A stretch of 9,682 bases of DNA, from positions 1 through 9,682 of the forward strand of contig ASPA01000052.1 of assembly GCA_000405605.1 (NCBI GenBank), in the 5' to 3' direction. The notes under the pieces were generated by a model. That model searched no databases and was not told where the DNA came from. It was given only the letters and a program-made list of their open reading frames with translations. Of this stretch, positions 6,388 to 9,682 are shown one piece after another. A program made the translations under genes and the position numbers. This stretch comes from Atribacteria bacterium SCGC AAA255-G05. GTDB taxonomy: Bacteria > Atribacterota > Phoenicimicrobiia > Phoenicimicrobiales > Phoenicimicrobiaceae. Position 1 is the first letter of the stretch. Each line of letters begins with the position of its first letter.

Positions 6388-7926
6388 CTACTTGACCTTT
6401 GACAACTTATTATTTGTAGTAGAACCGGTCATTAATAAACCTATTTCCTTTTCGTCTGTTTTCTTCGGATCTAAAACATCTACTATTTTGCCTTCGTATA
6501 TAACCGCAATGCGATCAGATAAAGAGAAAATTTCTTCTAAATCAGCCGAGATGAGTAAGATTATCTTACCTTTATCTCTTTCATTTAATATTTGTTGATG
6601 TACAAATTCGATAGACCCTACATCCAATCCCCGAGTTGGCTGAGCGGCAATTAAAAGCTTTGGTTCTCCGTATAATTCACGGGCGACAATAACTTTCTGC
6701 TGATTTCCACCAGATAAAGATTTTAATAAATTATCTTTATCGGATGGGCGTATATCATAATTTTTAATTAAATTTTCTGCATGATGATTAATCTCAGTAA
6801 AATTTAAGCTTAACCCTTTATTATAAGGTGGCCGATAATGGCTTCCTAAAATTAAATTTTCGGCAAGGGTATATTCTGAAATAATTCCGCGTTGTCTCCT
6901 ATCTTCAGGGATATGAGCAATCTTATCTTCTCTAATATTACGGGGAGAATAATTAGTAATGTCACTATCGTATAAAAATATCTTACCACTTGATGCTGAA
7001 CGAAGTCCGGTAATCACTTCTACTAACTCAGTCTGTCCATTTCCTTCTACACCGGCAAATCCCAATATCTCTCCTTCCTTTATTTCAAAAGAAATATTCT
7101 TTACCGCAGGTAATCCTTTGTTATTAAGGGCTTCTAATTTATCTACTTTAAAAGCTGTTTTTCCAAGATTAAGAGGTTTTTTTTCAATATCAAAAATAAC
7201 TTTTCTGCCTACCATCATACTAGCGATTTCTTCCTGGTTAGTATCTTTGGTATTCTTTACTCCTACCACTTTACCTTTTCTCATTACGGTAACCCGGTCA
7301 GAAAGGTCTTTTACTTCATTCAACTTATGGGTGATAAAAATAATAGTCTTGCCTTGTTTCTTTAACGATTTAAGTATTTCGAATAACTCTTCAACTTCCT
7401 GAGGGGTTAATACTGCCGTAGGTTCGTCCATCACCAAGATTTCTGCTCCCCGATAAAGGACTTTTATAATTTCTACTCTCTGCTGGACTCCAACAGAAAT
7501 ATTTTCTATTTTTGCTTTGGGATCGATTTTAAAGCCCATACTTTTAGATAATTCTTCAACTCTTTTAGTTGCATCTTCCATATCTATGAAAATATTATTT
7601 TTTATGGGTTCCATGCCCAGGATAATGTTTTCTGCAACCGTTAAAGGTGGGACTAACATAAAATGTTGATGAACCATACCAATTTTTAAATTGATGGCAA
7701 CCTTCGGATTGGCAATATTAACTTTCTTTCCATTGATAAAAATATGACCGGAATTAGCCAGATATAAACCGTACAAGATGCTCATCAGGGTTGATTTACC
7801 GGCTCCATTTTCACCGACCAAAGCATGTATCTCTCCTTTGTATACCGTAAAATTCACTTTATCGTTGGCCACTACAAGAGGGAATCGTTTGGTGATATCT
7901 TTCATCTCTAAAGCAATCTCAGGCAA
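6388..7926 (-). CDS. Nucleoside ABC transporter double ATPase (NupO/NupA type)
   Basis: This cytoplasmic protein powers the importer, with two fused ABC domains in 512 residues, the normal length. Domain 1 has Walker A GENGAGKST (38-46), Q-loop region MVHQHFMLVPPLTV (84-97), signature-like ISVGVQQRVEI (143-153), Walker B ILVMDEPT (163-170) and the switch histidine in FITHKLNEV (H200). Domain 2 has a degenerate Walker A, GVEGNGQTE (292-300), a canonical LSGGNQQKV signature (404-412) and a Walker B, LLIAAQPTRGLD (425-436), with Gln in place of the catalytic Glu. This asymmetry is usual in BMP-associated ATPases, and one ATP site is expected to be weak. The start is TTG with CCTCC complement GGAGG at 7940-7936, 9 nt upstream. 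It follows the binding-protein gene after a strong hairpin. Confidence 0.96.
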   Translation of the reverse strand: MPEIALEMKDITKRFPLVVANDKVNFTVYKGEIHALVGENGAGKSTLMSILYGLYLANSGHIFINGKKVNIANPKVAINLKIGMVHQHFMLVPPLTVAENIILGMEPIKNNIFIDMEDATKRVEELSKSMGFKIDPKAKIENISVGVQQRVEIIKVLYRGAEILVMDEPTAVLTPQEVEELFEILKSLKKQGKTIIFITHKLNEVKDLSDRVTVMRKGKVVGVKNTKDTNQEEIASMMVGRKVIFDIEKKPLNLGKTAFKVDKLEALNNKGLPAVKNISFEIKEGEILGFAGVEGNGQTELVEVITGLRSASSGKIFLYDSDITNYSPRNIREDKIAHIPEDRRQRGIISEYTLAENLILGSHYRPPYNKGLSLNFTEINHHAENLIKNYDIRPSDKDNLLKSLSGGNQQKVIVARELYGEPKLLIAAQPTRGLDVGSIEFVHQQILNERDKGKIILLISADLEEIFSLSDRIAVIYEGKIVDVLDPKKTDEKEIGLLMTGSTTNNKLSKVK

Positions 7927-7962
7927 TTAATCAATCCTCCCTTCGGTAATTTACTTAATTTT

Positions 7963-8008
7963 AATATATTGGAGGTTTCCATGCAATTATGGATACCTCC
8001 AATATATT
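7963..8008 (-). other. Long intergenic hairpin between binding protein and ATPase genes
   Basis: Perfect 14-bp arms (7963-7976 and 7995-8008, AATATATTGGAGGT against its complement) are followed by one mismatch (7977/7994), then a further 5 bp (TCCAT/ATGGA) and a 6-nt loop. It starts 12 nt after the binding-protein stop. No clear U-run follows, so it is more likely an mRNA stabiliser or partial attenuator than a full terminator. In binding-protein operons such structures often favour high expression of the binding protein over the membrane components. The 5' arm contains GGAGG with no start codon to serve. Confidence 0.75.
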
Positions 8009-8020
8009 TATTTGAACATG

Positions 8021-9073
8021 CTATTCAGCTACTTCGGTGGGGACAACAATTTCTCCGCTTACAATTTTAGCTTTTGCTTCTTCAACCTTGGCAATCATTT
8101 CTGGAGTTACAAGATCTTTATTGTACTCATCAAGAGCATAACCAACTCCGGAGTAAGTTACACCACCAATGGTAACGCTACTATCTAAACCAAATACCTC
8201 ATTACCGCCTTTGAAAGTTCCCTCAACTGCTGCTTTTATGGCAAGATATACTGAAACGTCAACTTGTTTTAACATACTGGTTAAGCCGAAATTTTCCCCG
8301 GTTTCTTTTATGTATCCCAAATAATTCTGGTTTGAATCTACGCCGATAACATATCTCTTTTTTTCTTTAGCTGCTGTAAATACTCCGGTTCCAGATAAAC
8401 CTGCAGCATGAAAAATAACCCATGCCCCGTTATCGTATTGTGACAAAGCTAACTCTTTCCCTTTTACCGGGTCGATAAAAGCTTGGAATGTATCTCCTAC
8501 ATAAGAAGAGATTACTTTACAATCAGGATTGACATAATGAACTCCGGCTATGTATCCTGCTTCAAATCCCTTAATCAGCTCTATAGCCATTCCTCCTACA
8601 AATCCGACCGTATCTTTCCCATCTTGCTGTGCTTTCATAGCGGCAATCATACCCACCAGGAAAGAACCGTGAGGTTCCTTAAACACCAAAGACATTACAT
8701 TGGGCCTATCAAGGCCAGCCTGGTCTACAATTGCAAACTTAGTGTCAGGAAACTCAGCAGATACAGTAGAGATAGCGTCAGCGAATGCAAATCCTATTCC
8801 GATTACCATATCATAACCTATCATTGCCAGGTTTCTAAGATTTACTTCCCTATCGGCATCTACCCCTGGTTCCAATTCGATACGTTTAATTCCAAAATCA
8901 GCTGCTGCCCATGCTAAGCCCCGGGAAGCTGAATCATTAAATGATTTATCTCCTTTTCCACCAATATCAAACACCAAGCCAACTTTAAGTGGTTCTGCAG
9001 AAAAAACTGTAGAAGAAAAACATAAACTTAGGATTATTACTAAAGCGGTTACTACTAATAGATTCTTTTTCAT
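8021..9073 (-). CDS. BMP-family nucleoside-binding protein (BmpA/NupN/PnrA type)
   Basis: This is the extracytoplasmic solute receptor that delivers nucleosides to the permeases. A signal peptide is clear: MKKN, a hydrophobic core to about residue 17, then likely cleavage after FSA (26). Cys18 in LSLC is a poor lipobox because -1 is Leu, so a lipoprotein is possible but not favoured. Mature-protein motifs are VGLVFDIGGKGDKSFND (31-47), the hydrophobic strand MVIGIGFAFADAI (89-101), SLVFKEPHGSFLVGMIAA (128-145), TVGFVGGM (155-162), VIGVDSNQNY (242-251) and TSMLKQVDVSVY (265-276). The length of 350 is typical. Start ATG has AAGGAG at 9088-9083 with 9-nt spacing. It is first in the importer operon and is preceded by a structured leader with a small upstream ORF. 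PnrA homologues bind purine nucleosides; the cargo here is inferred. Confidence 0.95.
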   Translation of the reverse strand: MKKNLLVVTALVIILSLCFSSTVFSAEPLKVGLVFDIGGKGDKSFNDSASRGLAWAAADFGIKRIELEPGVDADREVNLRNLAMIGYDMVIGIGFAFADAISTVSAEFPDTKFAIVDQAGLDRPNVMSLVFKEPHGSFLVGMIAAMKAQQDGKDTVGFVGGMAIELIKGFEAGYIAGVHYVNPDCKVISSYVGDTFQAFIDPVKGKELALSQYDNGAWVIFHAAGLSGTGVFTAAKEKKRYVIGVDSNQNYLGYIKETGENFGLTSMLKQVDVSVYLAIKAAVEGTFKGGNEVFGLDSSVTIGGVTYSGVGYALDEYNKDLVTPEMIAKVEEAKAKIVSGEIVVPTEVAE

Positions 9074-9127
9074 TTCTGATATCTCCTTTCAATTTTTTAA
9101 AATACTTAAAATTCCAGTGTAAATTTT

Positions 9128-9156
9128 GCCCTATTAAATATTTTATTTAAAAGGGC
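9128..9156 (-). promoter_or_regulatory. Leader hairpin overlapping the upstream ORF
   Basis: The arms at 9128-9140 and 9144-9156 pair over 12 of 13 positions around a 3-nt loop, with a GCCC/GGGC clamp at the base. The last codons and stop of the small upstream ORF form the 5' arm and loop in the RNA, so a ribosome finishing that ORF would melt the stem. The following sequence is A-rich before U (AAAATTT), not a terminator U-run. It lies about 55 nt before the binding-protein start. Confidence 0.55.
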
Positions 9157-9181
9157 TCATGCAGTCAGAAAAATAATTCAT
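9143..9181 (-). CDS. Small upstream ORF, 12 residues (MNYFSDCMSPFK)
   Basis: A 13-codon frame from ATG at 9181-9179 to TAA at 9145-9143 sits in the leader of the importer operon, 69 nt before the binding-protein start. It is credited mainly because of its ribosome site, a near-complete complement of the 16S 3' end with good spacing. Its stop codon falls in the loop of the hairpin at 9128-9156. No known leader peptide is recognised, and the codons show no run of a regulatory amino acid. It may act by translation itself rather than by its product. Chance occurrence of a short ORF cannot be excluded. Confidence 0.45.
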   Translation of the reverse strand: MNYFSDCMSPFK

Positions 9182-9195
9182 CTATCACCCCCTTA
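9182..9195 (-). promoter_or_regulatory. Extended Shine-Dalgarno before the small upstream ORF
   Basis: The minus strand reads TAAGGGGGTGATAG directly before ATG. Against the standard complement of the 16S 3' end (TAAGGAGGTGATC) it matches 11 of 13 bases, and one of the two differences would still form a G-U pair. This is stronger than the site of any other gene in the window. Confidence 0.6.
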
Positions 9196-9254
9196 AAAAT
9201 AGATTTCTACCATAAGTATCAAGATAGTTAGTTATTTTATGTTCCTTAATATAT

Positions 9255-9283
9255 TAATACGACACCGATTATCTTTTTCCTGC
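9255..9283 (-). promoter_or_regulatory. Candidate sigma-H-type promoter for the importer operon
   Basis: The minus strand reads GCAGGAAAA (9283-9275), 11 nt, then GTCGTATTA (9263-9255). The Bacillus SigH consensus is RnAGGAwww, 11-12 nt, RnnGAATww. The -35 part matches fully, the spacing matches, and the -10 has a single deviation (GTAT for GAAT). Transcription would start near 9248 and give a leader of about 175 nt containing the small ORF and hairpin. I found no better sigma-70 promoter in this region. No sigma-H gene is visible in the window. Confidence 0.45.
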
Positions 9284-9351
9284 TTAAAAATGAAAAAATA
9301 ATAAATATTTTTTCATAAAAAACAAATTCTTTAAAAACATTATGATAATTG

Positions 9352-9391
9352 ACCAATTTGCCAATAAATTAATTCACCGATTTGCCAATTG
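9352..9391 (+). repeat. Octamer array, five degenerate units
   Basis: The units are ACCAATTT, GCCAATAA, ATTAATTC, ACCGATTT and GCCAATTG, aligning around a common (C)CAATT core at 8-nt spacing. Two 14-base copies of ACCRATTTGCCAAT lie 24 nt apart within it. Function unknown. Confidence 0.5.
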
Positions 9392-9456
9392 AGAAAAAAT
9401 AAAATAGCACTATTCTCTTCATACGATACGCGATAAAAATTTAGCTTTTATTTCCT

Positions 9457-9488
9457 TAACCAGGTAACCAACTAACTAGATAACTATT
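9457..9488 (+). repeat. TAACNNNN octamer array, four units
   Basis: The units TAACCAGG, TAACCAAC, TAACTAGA and TAACTATT keep TAAC fixed while the other four bases vary. It ends two bases before the ACGCT-type heptamer array, so two arrays of different period lie side by side. Confidence 0.6.
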
Positions 9489-9490
9489 TT

Positions 9491-9518
9491 ATGTGCTACC
9501 CGCTGTACGCTCTACGCT
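9491..9518 (-). repeat. AGCGTNN-type heptamer array, four units, inverted to 92-119
   Basis: On the minus strand the units read AGCGTAG, AGCGTAC, AGCGGGT and AGCACAT. The first three resemble the left-end array closely (AGCGTRGAGCGTACAGCG is shared). It lies in the opposite orientation to the array at 92-119, so the two bracket all genes of the window. Confidence 0.65.
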
Positions 9519-9548
9519 ATTCTAAAAATCAATAAATAATCTTCTATA

Positions 9549-9588
9549 CTGTTATTGCTTCGGTCGCTTCGCTTCCTCGCAATAACAG
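9549..9588. repeat. REP-like palindromic element
   Basis: Perfect 10-bp arms, CTGTTATTGC and GCAATAACAG, enclose a 20-nt GC-rich core containing the direct repeat AAGCGAAGCG on the minus strand. The minus-strand form, TTATTGCGAGGA followed by AGCGAAGCGACCGAAGCAAT, resembles a dispersed element seen in many bacterial genomes (from memory, not searched). It is clearly GC-richer than its surroundings. Confidence 0.65.
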
Positions 9589-9649
9589 AGAGGAAACTGC
9601 TCAAATGACAAAATAGATGACTCTTCCACAATGACATTTCTGTCTTTTC

Positions 9650-9677
9650 ATTCTGGCTCCTGAATTCTGTCTTCCTA
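9650..9677 (+). repeat. Tandem 14-mer pair
   Basis: ATTCTGGCTCCTGA and ATTCTGTCTTCCTA are adjacent and match at 11 of 14 positions. Fourteen is twice the heptamer period seen in the other arrays. The window ends soon after, so the array may continue outside. Confidence 0.45.
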
Positions 9678-9682
9678 ATTTT

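Larger units (their letters stand above)
9284..9682. other. Gene-free spacer filled with short repeats
   Basis: No credible coding frame lies in these 399 bases on either strand. The right two thirds are largely made of short-period repeats, listed separately at 9352-9391, 9457-9488, 9491-9518, 9549-9588 and 9650-9677. Between them lie AT-rich filler and a small ATACG-type run (about 9420-9434). The importer transcript would start near the left edge of this spacer. Confidence 0.6.

Noticed and set aside
7024..7050. Degenerate second Walker A and missing catalytic Glu in the double ATPase
   Set aside because: Both are usual in BMP-associated and sugar-type double ATPases, so they are not a sign of decay.
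8483..8917. Plus-strand frame of 144 codons inside the binding-protein gene
   Set aside because: It is antisense to a well-conserved gene, has no family resemblance, and has a composition expected of a shadow frame. The same applies to plus-strand frames at 310-618, 1106-1300, 1712-1978, 2030-2302, 5443-5631, 5959-6240, 6392-6598 and 6959-7402.
9020..9025. Lipobox around Cys18 of the binding protein
   Set aside because: The residue before Cys is Leu rather than Gly, Ala or Ser, and a better signal peptidase I site (FSA) follows, so a lipoprotein call is not favoured, though not excluded.
9074..9255. Purine or preQ1 riboswitch upstream of the importer
   Set aside because: I could not find the conserved core sequences or helix pattern of either class; a small ORF and one hairpin explain the leader better.

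Overview
The window is AT-rich bacterial chromosome. Every supported gene lies on the minus strand, so transcription runs from high to low coordinates. Gene content and codon use fit an uncultured, anaerobic, low-GC bacterium. My best guess is an Atribacterota-like or clostridia-like lineage. That rests on general resemblance (DUF4416, rodZ-thpR-recA-recX order, BMP-type transporter, repeat-laden spacers) and was not tested by any search.

Layout in the direction of transcription. Positions 9682-9284 hold no gene but carry several short degenerate tandem arrays (units of 7 or 8 nt) and one palindromic REP-like element. Positions 9283-9074 form a leader: a candidate sigma-H-type promoter, then a 12-codon upstream ORF with an extended Shine-Dalgarno, whose stop codon sits in the loop of a 13-bp hairpin. 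Positions 9073-4300 are a complete four-gene BMP-family nucleoside ABC importer: binding protein, a long intergenic hairpin, double ATPase, permease 1 and permease 2. The order matches Bacillus nupNOPQ and Lactococcus bmpA-nupABC.

A candidate sigma-70-type promoter at 4275-4247 then precedes a second cluster: a RodZ-like membrane-anchored HTH protein, a DUF4416 protein, RNA 2',3'-cyclic phosphodiesterase (thpR), recA and recX. recX has no ATG, GTG or TTG for its first 114 codons. Its best start is an ATA overlapping the end of recA, eight nt after a good Shine-Dalgarno inside recA. Positions 281-1 are again gene-free, with an AGCGT-type heptamer array related to, and inverted against, the one near the right end.

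No mobile element, CRISPR array, tRNA or rRNA was seen. The genes are ordinary housekeeping and transport genes. The less ordinary material is in the gaps: the recX start, the importer's leader, the ATPase-proximal hairpin, and the repeat arrays with constant and variable positions.
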